Source of the DNA: Candidatus Gastranaerophilales bacterium
GTDB lineage: Bacteria > Cyanobacteriota > Vampirovibrionia > Gastranaerophilales > Gastranaerophilaceae
Reading direction: 5' to 3'
NCBI GenBank assembly: GCA_944326585.1
Contig: CALVEN010000002.1
Location: forward strand, 1 to 64,000
DNA: 64,000 nt
Below the pieces are notes generated by a model that had not been told where the DNA came from, did not search any database, and worked only from the letters and a program-made list of their open reading frames with translations. This document shows positions 33,774-41,926 of this stretch, piece by piece; the first letter of the stretch is position 1, and each line of letters starts with the position of its first letter. Made by a program: the position numbers and the translations under genes.

Positions 33774-34217
33774 ATGGAAACAAAATCCGAAAAAGCTGTC
33801 GAATTATTTCATACGGGCTATAACTGCGCTCAATCAGTATTCTGCGCGTTTTGTGAAGATTTCGGAATGGATTTTGAAACAGGGTTAAAGCTATCATCTT
33901 CCTTTGGCGGCGGAATGGGAAGATTACGCGAGGTTTGCGGAGCCGTAAGTGCAATGTTTATGATAGCAGGTCTTAAATACGGTTATACGGAACCCAATAA
34001 CGATACCGTTAAACAGGCACACTACCGGCGTATCCAAAAACTGGCGGAAGAATTTGTAGAAAAACACAAAACAATTATCTGCCGCGAAATTCTTGGTCTG
34101 CCAAAAGGCAAAGATTCACCCGTTCCGTCCAAACGTACAGAAGAATATTATGCCTCACGCCCCTGCGAAAAATGTATTGCTGATGCCGCCCGAATAATCG
34201 AAAAATTTATATCCTGA
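33774..34217 (+). CDS. C_GCAxxG_C_C family redox protein
   Basis: About 147 residues from ATG 33774. Family cysteines visible: GYNCAQSVFCAF (about 17-28), LREVCGAVSAMFM with the GCAxxG-like motif as CGAVSA, IICREILG, and RPCEKCIADAA near the C terminus. The glycine run SSFGGGMGRL precedes the central motif. These small helical proteins are thought to bind metal or an Fe-S cluster; function unproven. It stands just before the convergent arsR gene (stop codons adjacent). Confidence 0.88.
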   Translation: METKSEKAVELFHTGYNCAQSVFCAFCEDFGMDFETGLKLSSSFGGGMGRLREVCGAVSAMFMIAGLKYGYTEPNNDTVKQAHYRRIQKLAEEFVEKHKTIICREILGLPKGKDSPVPSKRTEEYYASRPCEKCIADAARIIEKFIS

Positions 34218-34568
34218 TTATTCACATACATGTTCCAATGCTTTTTCCAAAATTAATTTTACATGATGGTCATTCAAAGAATAATAAACATTTTTGCCTT
34301 TTTTTTCGGCTCTCACAAGCTTTGCCACCCGCAAAACTTTTAATTGATGTGATACGGCAGACTTTGTCATATTTAACAATACCGCAAGATCTCCCACACA
34401 CATCTCGCTTTCTTCCAGCGCCCACAACAACTGTATTCGTGTGCCGTCGCCCATAACCTTGAAAAAATCCGACAATTCATACAACAAATTCATCTCAGGC
34501 ATCTTTGGTCTGACTTTTTCTACAATATCAATATTTATTGCTTCGCAATCAGTTCTTTTATTTTCCAT
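34218..34568 (-). CDS. ArsR/SmtB-family metal-sensing repressor
   Basis: 116 residues. Winged helix with SEMCVGDLAVLLNMTKSAVSHQLKVLR (in parts, about 55-81) as recognition region. The C-terminal alpha5 motif DHHVKLILEKALEHVCE supplies Asp, His, His and Glu at the spacing of the SmtB/CzrA zinc site; Cys in EMCVGDL recalls the CadC site. So it should sense Zn, Cd or Co and release DNA when metal binds. It is divergent from a P1B-type ATPase. Its own promoter (TATAAT at 34580-34575) ends 6 nt before the ATG and overlaps one operator, indicating leaderless, autoregulated expression. Confidence 0.92.
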   Translation of the reverse strand: MENKRTDCEAINIDIVEKVRPKMPEMNLLYELSDFFKVMGDGTRIQLLWALEESEMCVGDLAVLLNMTKSAVSHQLKVLRVAKLVRAEKKGKNVYYSLNDHHVKLILEKALEHVCE

Positions 34569-34574
34569 ATTAAT

Positions 34575-34602
34575 ATTATACCACGATTGAACAATTATTC
34601 AA
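34575..34602 (-). promoter_or_regulatory. arsR promoter with overlapping operator O1
   Basis: Minus strand TATAAT (34580-34575) lies 6 nt before the arsR ATG; TTGAAT (34602-34597) is a -35 with a 16-nt spacer. The dyad TTGAACA-AT-TATTCAA (34587-34602, one mismatch between arms) covers the spacer and -35 and matches the half-sites of O2. Confidence 0.65.
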
Positions 34603-34640
34603 CTATTGTAAATTTTTGTTGCATTTCTGTAATCTCACAC

Positions 34641-34670
34641 TTGACAATTGAACAGTTGTTCAATTATAAT
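34641..34670 (+). promoter_or_regulatory. Metal-ATPase promoter with operator O2 in its spacer
   Basis: TTGACA (34641-34646), an 18-nt spacer and TATAAT (34665-34670). The perfect 9-2-9 palindrome AATTGAACA-GT-TGTTCAATT (34646-34665) fills the spacer exactly. Repressor bound there would block RNA polymerase until metal is present. The long spacer and central dyad also fit distortion-type control, but the regulator beside it is of ArsR type. Confidence 0.8.
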
Positions 34671-34688
34671 ATTGATATAGAGGCAATT

Positions 34689-36563
34689 ATGTGCGAACAT
34701 CATCACCATCATAATGAAACAAACAACAAAAAAGAAGCCGCCGTAATCATTGCTGCGGCAGCAGTTTTTACGGTTGCATTTTTGATGCAATCAACAGGTA
34801 CAGGCCGATTTTTGATATTCTTGGCTGCATATCTGATAGCAGGCGGAGAAATTTTATGGAAAGCCGTTAAAAATATTTTAAGAGGAGAAATTTTTGACGA
34901 AAACTTTTTAATGGGTGTTGCAACACTTGGCGCAATGGCAATAGGCGAGTATCCGGAAGCTGTTATGGTAATGATTTTGTACAGAATAGGCGAATATTTT
35001 CAAGGGTTGGCAGTTAAAAAGTCACGGAAATCAATAACTGATTTAATGGACATAAGACCCGAACACGCAAATGTTGAAGAAAACGGTATAATTATCACAA
35101 AATCACCCGAAAAAGTCAAAATAAACGACATAATTATAGTAAAAGCCGGTGAAAAAATTCCGCTTGACGGAGAGATTATTGAAGGAAAAGCAATAATAGA
35201 CACCTCGGCGCTTACGGGCGAATCAATTCCGTGTGAAGCTCAAAAAGGCGACGCGGTTCTCAGCGGGTGCATAAACACAAACGGACTTATTAAAATACGT
35301 GTTACAAAAGAATTTACGGACTCAACCGTTTCCAAAATTCTTGAACTCGTTGAACATGCAAGCTCAAAAAAAGCAAAAGCCGAAAATTTCATAACTAAAT
35401 TTGCACATTACTACACGCCGGTCGTTGTATTCGGAGCATTGCTGCTTGCAACAATTCCGCCCGTTCTGACAGGCACGGCATTCAACATCTGGATAGAACG
35501 CGCGCTGACATTTCTTGTAATATCCTGCCCGTGTGCGCTTGTAATATCCGTACCGTTAAGCTTTTTTGCAGGAATCGGCGGTGCTTCAAAATGCGGCATA
35601 TTAATCAAAGGCAGCAGTTACCTTGAATTACTGTCAAAACCTGACAGTGTGGTATTTGATAAAACAGGAACGCTGACAAAAGGTTCTTTTAAAGTTACCA
35701 AAATCAACCCTCAAGACGGCATAACCCGGGAAGAACTTCTCGAATTAACAGCAGCGGCAGAGAATTTTTCAAACCACCCGATTGCAATATCAATCAAAAA
35801 TGCTTACGGGAAAGAAATCAACCCGACAGCCATCACGGACGTTGTTGAAGATGCAGGAAACGGTGTATCCGCAAACATAAACGGAATAAGAGTTCTCGCA
35901 GGCAATGCCAAGCTTATGGAAAAATACAATATAAATTTCAAACAATCCAATGAGAGCGGGACTATAATTTATACAGCTAAAAACAATGAATTTATAGGCT
36001 ATATTGTAATCTCAGACGAAATAAAACCGGATTCAACAGATGCCGTAAAAGAATTAAAAAAACTCGTAAATAATATTGTAATGCTTACGGGAGATTCCGA
36101 AAACACTGCACGGCATATTGCAGCCAAACTCGGTATTGAAAAATATTATTCGGAACTCTTGCCGGCTGACAAAGTAGCCAAAATAGAAGAAATTATACAA
36201 AACAAAACAAAAAACAAAAGCGTAATATTTACGGGCGACGGAATAAACGATGCGCCGGTGCTGGCACGGGCCGATATCGGCATTGCAATGGGCGGTCTGG
36301 GTTCTGATGCCGCGATTGAGGCGAGTGATGTTGTAATTATGGATGACAAACCGTCTAAAATTCCGGCAGCAGTTAAGATTGCACAAAAAACAATGCTTAT
36401 AGTAAGGCAAAACATAATTTTTGCAATAGGCGTAAAAGTTCTTTTTCTAATGCTTGGAGCATTCGGCCATATGACAATGTGGGGAGCCGTATTTGCAGAT
36501 GTAGGCGTAACCCTTCTGGCTGTTTTAAATTCACTCAGAGCATTAAAAAGCCCTCAAATATAG
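34689..36563 (+). CDS. P1B-type heavy-metal efflux ATPase (Zn/Cd/Pb group)
   Basis: About 624 residues from ATG 34689 (AGAGG 6 nt upstream); a longer frame to 34587 would cover promoter and operator and is rejected. His-rich N terminus CEHHHHHN in place of an HMA domain. Actuator TGES, membrane SCPCALVIS (CPC), phosphorylation site DKTGTLTKG, SNHPIAISI (HP locus), GDGINDAPVLA, and C-terminal GVKVLFLMLGAFGHMTMWGAVFADVGVT (in parts) with the Lys and DxG of the P1B-2 group. Exports Zn2+/Cd2+ from the cytosol; controlled by the divergent ArsR repressor. Its stop lies in the loop of the terminator at 36546-36572. Confidence 0.95.
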   Translation: MCEHHHHHNETNNKKEAAVIIAAAAVFTVAFLMQSTGTGRFLIFLAAYLIAGGEILWKAVKNILRGEIFDENFLMGVATLGAMAIGEYPEAVMVMILYRIGEYFQGLAVKKSRKSITDLMDIRPEHANVEENGIIITKSPEKVKINDIIIVKAGEKIPLDGEIIEGKAIIDTSALTGESIPCEAQKGDAVLSGCINTNGLIKIRVTKEFTDSTVSKILELVEHASSKKAKAENFITKFAHYYTPVVVFGALLLATIPPVLTGTAFNIWIERALTFLVISCPCALVISVPLSFFAGIGGASKCGILIKGSSYLELLSKPDSVVFDKTGTLTKGSFKVTKINPQDGITREELLELTAAAENFSNHPIAISIKNAYGKEINPTAITDVVEDAGNGVSANINGIRVLAGNAKLMEKYNINFKQSNESGTIIYTAKNNEFIGYIVISDEIKPDSTDAVKELKKLVNNIVMLTGDSENTARHIAAKLGIEKYYSELLPADKVAKIEEIIQNKTKNKSVIFTGDGINDAPVLARADIGIAMGGLGSDAAIEASDVVIMDDKPSKIPAAVKIAQKTMLIVRQNIIFAIGVKVLFLMLGAFGHMTMWGAVFADVGVTLLAVLNSLRALKSPQI

Positions 36564-36572
36564 AGGGCTTTT
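36546..36572. terminator. Bidirectional terminator between metal ATPase and ilvE
   Basis: A 10-bp stem AAAAGCCCTC/GAGGGCTTTT with a 7-nt loop, A-tract on one side and T-tract on the other, between convergent genes. It overlaps the ATPase stop codon. Confidence 0.85.
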
Positions 36573-36575
36573 AAT

Positions 36576-37598
36576 TTATTGAATAACTTTAATCCAGCCG
36601 TCAGGAGCTTCAATTCTGCCCATTTGAATTCCTGTTAAGGTATCGTATAATTTTTGAGTAATCACGCCCATTCTGTCTTTTCCGGACGGAAGATAAATAT
36701 GTTCACCGTGGTTTACGATTTCACCGACAGGAGAAAGAACAGCAGCGGTTCCGCATAGTGCGCATTCCGTAAAGTCTTTCAGTTCTTCCACGTGGATTTC
36801 TCTTTCCTCGGTTTTTAGCCCGAGATAATGTTCTGCAACATACATCAAAGAACGACGGGTAATTGACGGCAAAATAGTGCTTGACTTAGGTGTTACAACA
36901 ACGTTATCGGAAGTAACAAAAATAATATTAGCACCGCCGGTTTCCTCAACCTTTGTACGGGTTGCGGAATCAAGATACATATTTTCGTTATAGCCTTGTT
37001 TATGAGCGTCAACAATTGCGTGTAAACTCATAGCGTAATTAAGTCCTGCTTTTACATGACCCGTCCCTCTCGGGGCTGCTCTGTCAAAATCCGGAACTCG
37101 CAGAGTAATAGGCTTTACACCGCCTTTAAAATACGGGCCTACAGGGGTTGTAAAAATCCTGAACTGATATTCTTCAGCCGGCTTAACACCGATTACGGCG
37201 CTGCTTCCGAACATATACGGTCTTATGTATAAAGTTGCCCCCGTACCATAGGGCGGAACCCAATCAATATTAGCTTTTACCACTTTTTCGACAGCTTCAA
37301 CGAACTTTTCTTCCGGATAAACAGGCATTTCAAGTCTTTCACAGCTTGCTGCCATTCTTTGAGCGTTCAGATCGGGTCTGAAACATACAACATGCCCGTC
37401 TGCCGTGGTATAAGCTTTCAGCCCTTCAAAACATGTCTGAGCATACTGCAAAACACCGGCGCTTTCGCTCATTGTTATTTCGGAATCAGTTGAAAGCTCG
37501 CCCTCATCCCATTTGCCGTCCTTGTAGTTCGATACAAAACGATAATCCGTTTTAATATAACCAAATCCTAAATTTTTCCAATCAATATCTTTTTTCAT
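36576..37598 (-). CDS. ilvE: Branched-chain amino acid aminotransferase
   Basis: About 340 residues from ATG 37598 (CGGGAG upstream). Class IV PLP enzyme, last step in Leu, Ile and Val synthesis. Seen: the long form (BCAT type II, like yeast/Bacillus YwaA): GVLQYAQTCFEGLKAY, FRPDLNAQRMAASCERL, YIRPYMFGSS, RGTGHVKAGLNYA with the PLP Lys (about 190), DSATRTKVEETGGANI, ALCGTAAVLSPVGEI. The ORF upstream of the chosen ATG has no supporting features. Stands alone, convergent with the metal ATPase. Confidence 0.95.
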   Translation of the reverse strand: MKKDIDWKNLGFGYIKTDYRFVSNYKDGKWDEGELSTDSEITMSESAGVLQYAQTCFEGLKAYTTADGHVVCFRPDLNAQRMAASCERLEMPVYPEEKFVEAVEKVVKANIDWVPPYGTGATLYIRPYMFGSSAVIGVKPAEEYQFRIFTTPVGPYFKGGVKPITLRVPDFDRAAPRGTGHVKAGLNYAMSLHAIVDAHKQGYNENMYLDSATRTKVEETGGANIIFVTSDNVVVTPKSSTILPSITRRSLMYVAEHYLGLKTEEREIHVEELKDFTECALCGTAAVLSPVGEIVNHGEHIYLPSGKDRMGVITQKLYDTLTGIQMGRIEAPDGWIKVIQ

Positions 37599-37665
37599 AA
37601 TTTTCTCCCGCTTCATATAAGTTTTAGCACACAAATACCTTTATGTCGAGAAAAGATTACGAAAT

Positions 37666-38523
37666 TTATACAGCTAATGAATTATTGAGTATCACTTTAC
37701 CGGAGCATTTCATAACCGCATCTTCGGATATAATTTCACCGACGCTGTCCGCCTTTATAATTCCTGATCTTGGATTTTTAACGGATACTATATGTCCTTT
37801 AATATCAGCCTGAACATCGGAATATTCAAAAGATAAATCCGTATTTTCCATTACGCAGTTTATAAGCTTCAAATTTTTACAGTAGCAAAGAGGCTGGGTG
37901 CCTATGATTTTACAATTAATAAAAGTAAGATTTTCACTGAACCACCCGAGATATTCGCCTTTAACGGTTGAATTTTCTACAATAATATTTTTGCTGTGCC
38001 AGAAAGCGTCTTTCGTATCCAGTTCGCTGTTTGAAATAAAAAGATTTTTCATATATTGAAAAGAATATTTGCCGGTCATTTTAAGATTTTTAATCTCAAC
38101 ATTTTTGGATTCGAATAAAAAGTACATTGCATCAACAGAAGAATCATAAATTTTTATATTTTTACAACGCCAGCCAAACTCGGGAGAATTTATCGTGCAA
38201 TTATCAATAACAATATTTTTGCATTCCCTGAGGCATTTAATCCCGTTTATAAGACAATCCTTCATCAATCCGTCATTGGAATACCACAGAGGCGCCCTTG
38301 TTTTGTCATCCATAGATGAATTAATCAAAGAGAATTTTTTGGCATGCCACATAGGATACCTCAAAGAAAATGAACAGTCTTTGACAGTATAATTTCGGCC
38401 TTCTTTCAAAACCGACTCTCCGTCTGCCGGTCCCTCAAATTTGCAGTTAATCACTTCGGTATTTTTTATATTGTAGAGTGATCTTTCTTCGTCAAAAACT
38501 TTATCTTTGATTTGTTTTGTCAT
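37666..38523 (-). CDS. DUF3737 right-handed beta-helix protein
   Basis: About 285 residues from ATG 38523 (GGAG 6 nt upstream). Repeated short strands of the pattern CKNIxIxxCxI/SKNVEIKNLxM (about ten turns from 25 to 240) predict a right-handed parallel beta-helix. DVFDE-like start (KVFDEERSLYNIKN), PMWHAKK, APLWYSND and DAFWHSKN are DUF3737 features. Members are cytosolic proteins of unknown role, common in gut bacteria and often near redox or LysR genes. Divergent from the LysR regulator, which may control it. Confidence 0.85.
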   Translation of the reverse strand: MTKQIKDKVFDEERSLYNIKNTEVINCKFEGPADGESVLKEGRNYTVKDCSFSLRYPMWHAKKFSLINSSMDDKTRAPLWYSNDGLMKDCLINGIKCLRECKNIVIDNCTINSPEFGWRCKNIKIYDSSVDAMYFLFESKNVEIKNLKMTGKYSFQYMKNLFISNSELDTKDAFWHSKNIIVENSTVKGEYLGWFSENLTFINCKIIGTQPLCYCKNLKLINCVMENTDLSFEYSDVQADIKGHIVSVKNPRSGIIKADSVGEIISEDAVMKCSGKVILNNSLAV

Positions 38524-38633
38524 AAAAATCTCCAAACTTATTATACAACGTCAAAAGACAATATTATTTATATCTTTATTATTTACGATTTTTTTGAAAA
38601 TTACAAATACTTATATCAAATAAGTTAAAATGC

Positions 38634-38662
38634 TTGACGGGCATAATTAAAATAATTATAAT
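38634..38662 (+). promoter_or_regulatory. Promoter of the lysR gene (leaderless)
   Basis: TTGACG (38634-38639), a 17-nt spacer and TATAAT (38657-38662), ending 6 nt before the ATG at 38669. The best example in the window of a full sigma-70-type promoter with no room for a leader. Confidence 0.75.
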
Positions 38663-38668
38663 AAAATT

Positions 38669-39559
38669 ATGGAAATAAGGGTTCTCAAATATTTTTTAAC
38701 GGTCGCGAAAGAAGGAAGTATTACGAAAGCTGCTAATTCTCTGCATCTGACTCAGCCAACGCTTTCAAGACAATTGATGGATCTGGAAAAAGAACTCGGG
38801 CATAAACTTTTAATCCGCGGAAAATCAAATATATCTTTGACACCTGAAGGGATGATGCTCCGAAAACGGGCGGAAGAAATACTTGATATGGTCGAAAAAA
38901 CCGAGGCGGATTTCTGCGCGATGAATAAAATCATCAGCGGCGATATTTATATCGGCGGCGGCGAAACAGATTCAATGAAACACATTGCCGAAGTTATGAA
39001 AGACTTGCAAAATGAATATCCGGATATAAAATTTCATATCTACAGCGGCAATGCGGAAGATGTTACGGAAAAGCTTGAAAAAGGACTTCTGGATTTCGGA
39101 CTGCTTATACAGCCCATTGATTTATCAAAATACGATTATCTTCCTATGCCGAAAAAAGATGTATGGGGTGTTGCAATGCGAAAAGACAGCCCTCTTGCCG
39201 CAAAAAATGAGATAACAATTTATGATTTAAAAGACTTGCCGATTATTGCGTCAAGACAAATGTCAAAAAAATATTCAGCGGAAAGCGGATTTTTGGACTG
39301 GTTCGGAAAAGAATTTGATAATCTCAATATAACGGCAACCTACAATCTGGTTTATAACGCTGCAAAAATGGTTGAAGCGGGACTCGGTTATGCCGTAACG
39401 CTTGATAAATTGATAGACACATCCGACAGCTTGACTTTCAGGCCGCTCTCACCAAAACTTGAATCGGGTCTTGATATTGTCTGGAAAAAATATCAGGTAT
39501 TTTCACCCGCAGCAAAAATTTTTCTGGAAAAATTAAAAGACAAATTTATTCAACCATAA
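38669..39559 (+). CDS. LysR-family transcriptional regulator
   Basis: 296 residues. N-terminal winged HTH (about 1-60: YFLTVAKEGSITKAANSLHLTQPTLSRQLMDLEKELG in pieces), then the periplasmic-binding-protein-like effector domain (about 88-295) with GGGETDSMKHIAEVM and LLDFGLLIQP. It is divergent from DUF3737 and 51 nt before an exported flavodoxin. By the habit of LysR proteins it probably controls one or both. Effector unknown. Confidence 0.93.
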   Translation: MEIRVLKYFLTVAKEGSITKAANSLHLTQPTLSRQLMDLEKELGHKLLIRGKSNISLTPEGMMLRKRAEEILDMVEKTEADFCAMNKIISGDIYIGGGETDSMKHIAEVMKDLQNEYPDIKFHIYSGNAEDVTEKLEKGLLDFGLLIQPIDLSKYDYLPMPKKDVWGVAMRKDSPLAAKNEITIYDLKDLPIIASRQMSKKYSAESGFLDWFGKEFDNLNITATYNLVYNAAKMVEAGLGYAVTLDKLIDTSDSLTFRPLSPKLESGLDIVWKKYQVFSPAAKIFLEKLKDKFIQP

Positions 39560-39610
39560 AATGGATTTCCGTTTTCAAAATAGTACTATAATAAATTTAG
39601 AGAGGTAAAT

Positions 39611-40192
39611 ATGAAAAAATTATTATTGATTTTTGTATTGATTATAACTGCGGGAATAGCATTTGCAGTTACACAGCAAAGCACACCACCGGCACCGGAA
39701 GAAAATACCGTTTCAAACAAAAAAATACTTATAGCTTATTTTTCATGGAGCGGAAACACAAAAACCATTGCCGAAAAAATTCAAACACTGACCGGCGGAG
39801 AACTTTATGAAATAGTTCCTGAAACCCCGTATCCGACAGATCGCGAAGAACTAACTGTAACGGCTGCTGAAGAAAAAGAAAAAAATATCAACCCGCCTAT
39901 AAAAAACACCGTTGATATTGCAAATTATGATGTAATATTTATCGGAACCCCCGTCTGGTGGTACACGATGGCATCACCTGTCAGAACTTTTTTAACAACA
40001 AACAATTTTGAAGACAAAACAATAATTCCGTTTATTACACACGGCGGCGGGGGTGAATATTCAATTACGGAAGAAATGGGAAACTTTGCAAAAGGTGCTA
40101 AACTTTTGTCACCGGCATTTGTTGTCCATGAAGCAGGCAATATTGAAACCGACGATGAGTTAAAAAATTGGATTGATAATCTGGAATTTTAG
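39611..40192 (+). CDS. Exported flavodoxin-like protein
   Basis: 193 residues. N-terminal signal peptide or lipoprotein-free Sec signal (about 1-20, ITAGIAFA-V), a Pro-rich spacer (about 24-36), then a flavodoxin fold: ILIAYFSWSGNTKTIAEKI with the FMN phosphate loop (SWSGNTK, about 46-52), YDVIFIGTPVWWYTMASPVRTFL (FMN ring loop) and FITHGGGGEYSI. Flavodoxins are normally cytosolic; exported ones occur in gut bacteria and may serve extracytoplasmic electron transfer. SD AGAGG before the ATG, TATAAT at 39587-39592. Confidence 0.88.
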   Translation: MKKLLLIFVLIITAGIAFAVTQQSTPPAPEENTVSNKKILIAYFSWSGNTKTIAEKIQTLTGGELYEIVPETPYPTDREELTVTAAEEKEKNINPPIKNTVDIANYDVIFIGTPVWWYTMASPVRTFLTTNNFEDKTIIPFITHGGGGEYSITEEMGNFAKGAKLLSPAFVVHEAGNIETDDELKNWIDNLEF

Positions 40193-40195
40193 ACG

Positions 40196-40834
40196 ATGAA
40201 AGATGAAGCACTGGAGAATTACCTTACATATTTAATATTTTTGAACACAAAACTTGCAAAATTTTTTGCTTCACAAAAACAATTTATCTTTTGCGAGAAA
40301 GGATGTGCCAAATGCTGTAAAAATGCCGAATTTCCGTATTCGCAAATCGAACTCAAGTACCTTTTGTGCGGATTTCTGCAGCTTGATAATAAAACCCAAA
40401 ATAAAATTGAAGAGAATATAAAACGTATAGTCGAAGAAAAGAGCAAATACGAAGGTGATGCTTTCCGCTATACCTGCCCATTTCTCATTGACGACGTCTG
40501 CTCGGTTTACGATTACAGAGGAATTGTCTGCAGAACATTCGGTCTTTTGACAAAAGGTGTTGACGACAGAGTTAAGGTTCCTTTTTGCTGCTATGAAGGC
40601 TTAAATTATTCTAATGTTATGGATAAAAGAACCAAAAAAATTTCCGAGAAAAAAATCAAAAAACTTAAACTTGTTGACGAACCTCTGGGCTTTAATGTGA
40701 GTTATAAATTTCTGACGGATCCGGATTTTGAAAAAAGCTTCAAATTTGAATTCGGAGAAAAAAAGCCCTTAATCGACTGGTTTTACGAAATGAAAGATAA
40801 ACTTCCGGCGGAACCTGCCGTTCAAAATCAGTAA
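40196..40834 (+). CDS. YkgJ-family cysteine-cluster protein
   Basis: 212 residues. CEKGCAKCCKNAEF (about 35-48) and, further on, YTCPFLIDDVCSVYDYRGIVCRTFG (in pieces, about 90-117) form the CxxxCxxCC...C...C...C pattern of the UPF0153/YkgJ family, which binds zinc or an Fe-S cluster. Role unknown. It begins 3 nt after the flavodoxin stop, so it is in the same operon; a redox link is plausible. Confidence 0.85.
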   Translation: MKDEALENYLTYLIFLNTKLAKFFASQKQFIFCEKGCAKCCKNAEFPYSQIELKYLLCGFLQLDNKTQNKIEENIKRIVEEKSKYEGDAFRYTCPFLIDDVCSVYDYRGIVCRTFGLLTKGVDDRVKVPFCCYEGLNYSNVMDKRTKKISEKKIKKLKLVDEPLGFNVSYKFLTDPDFEKSFKFEFGEKKPLIDWFYEMKDKLPAEPAVQNQ

Positions 40835-40837
40835 TTT

Positions 40838-41668
40838 TTAAACACAATATAAAAATACATTTTTAAAATGGACTTCTTTTACGATATCCAAAATTTTGTT
40901 GATGAAATTTTTATAAGCCTGTCTGTCAGCTTCACCTGACAAAATTATATCCGCACTTTGTATAGTAGGGTAAATATGCACTTTTGCTTTATCAGACGCA
41001 TTTTTATATACCTCATCAACAGATGACCCCAGATTACGTTCATTGGCGCGTCTGTAAAAACGTTCTTTTTGCACATCGGATGACACATCAACATAAATTT
41101 TGAAATCAAAAGCATCAACAACATCTTCAGTTAATGTAAAAAGCCCTTCTGATATAACTATTTTAGACGGAACAGCAAGAGTCACATTATCTTCTCTTTT
41201 TGCAGTACCCGACATATCATATTTCGGCAGATAGACTTTTTCCCCGTTCAAAAGCGCCTTTATATGTTTTTTCATCAAAGATAATTCCAGCGCCTGCGGA
41301 ATATCAAGGTCATAATGCTTGGCAAATTCCGCAAAACTTCCGGCGGACTTTACCATATCCGATCTGTCATAATAATAATCATCCGTATTAATTCTGGTAA
41401 TTAAATCACTTATACCGAACTCTATTGCGAAAGTTTCAAGCGTATCAATTATATCATAAGCGATAGTCGACTTTCCGCTTGCGGTTTCGCCGGCAATGCC
41501 TATTGAACACGAACGCTTTGACGCACCTGACAAAAACATTGCCATTTTATGAATAACACTTTTTGAAACCATACGAAAAATGGAATTTTCAGATTCCATT
41601 TCTTCCAGAAAAACCTTCTCCAATCTCTTTTTAATAAAATAAAAAGAATTATTAATATTATTGTCCAT
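40838..41668 (-). CDS. Uridine kinase-like P-loop kinase
   Basis: About 276 residues from ATG 41668; a TTG 21 codons upstream (41731) is possible. Phosphoribulokinase/uridine kinase fold: SIGIAGETASGKSTIAYDI (Walker A, about 55-73), a DDYYYDRSDM lid/substrate motif, FDIPQALEL-like DLDIPQALELSLM, VYLPKYDMSGTAKRED, KIVISEGLFTL (Walker B-like), DFKIYVDVSSDVQKERFYRRANERN. It phosphorylates a nucleoside or pantothenate-like small molecule; uridine/cytidine is the default. The N-terminal 50 residues are extra compared with Udk. Convergent with the YkgJ gene. Confidence 0.8.
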   Translation of the reverse strand: MDNNINNSFYFIKKRLEKVFLEEMESENSIFRMVSKSVIHKMAMFLSGASKRSCSIGIAGETASGKSTIAYDIIDTLETFAIEFGISDLITRINTDDYYYDRSDMVKSAGSFAEFAKHYDLDIPQALELSLMKKHIKALLNGEKVYLPKYDMSGTAKREDNVTLAVPSKIVISEGLFTLTEDVVDAFDFKIYVDVSSDVQKERFYRRANERNLGSSVDEVYKNASDKAKVHIYPTIQSADIILSGEADRQAYKNFINKILDIVKEVHFKNVFLYCV

Positions 41669-41926
41669 AAAGGATATTTTATTATTATTTGAGTTAAAGG
41701 TTTTTGAGATAGTATTTTGCAATTTTTTCAAACCTCATATCAGCTTTTTTATCAATAAACCACAAACAAAGTTCAAATTGTCAAAAATGTTACAAATTTT
41801 TCAAAATTCTTTACACCGGATTTAAAAAATAAATCCTGCAATACTTCAAAAGATTATAAATTTTACCCGAATATTTGTTGAAAATTTTTAAATTTAATTA
41901 ATTTAGTAGCAAAAAAACAAATTTTG

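Noticed and set aside
34587-34688. N-terminal extension of the metal ATPase to 34587
   Set aside because: The extension covers the promoter and both operators. The ATG at 34689 has its own AGAGG.
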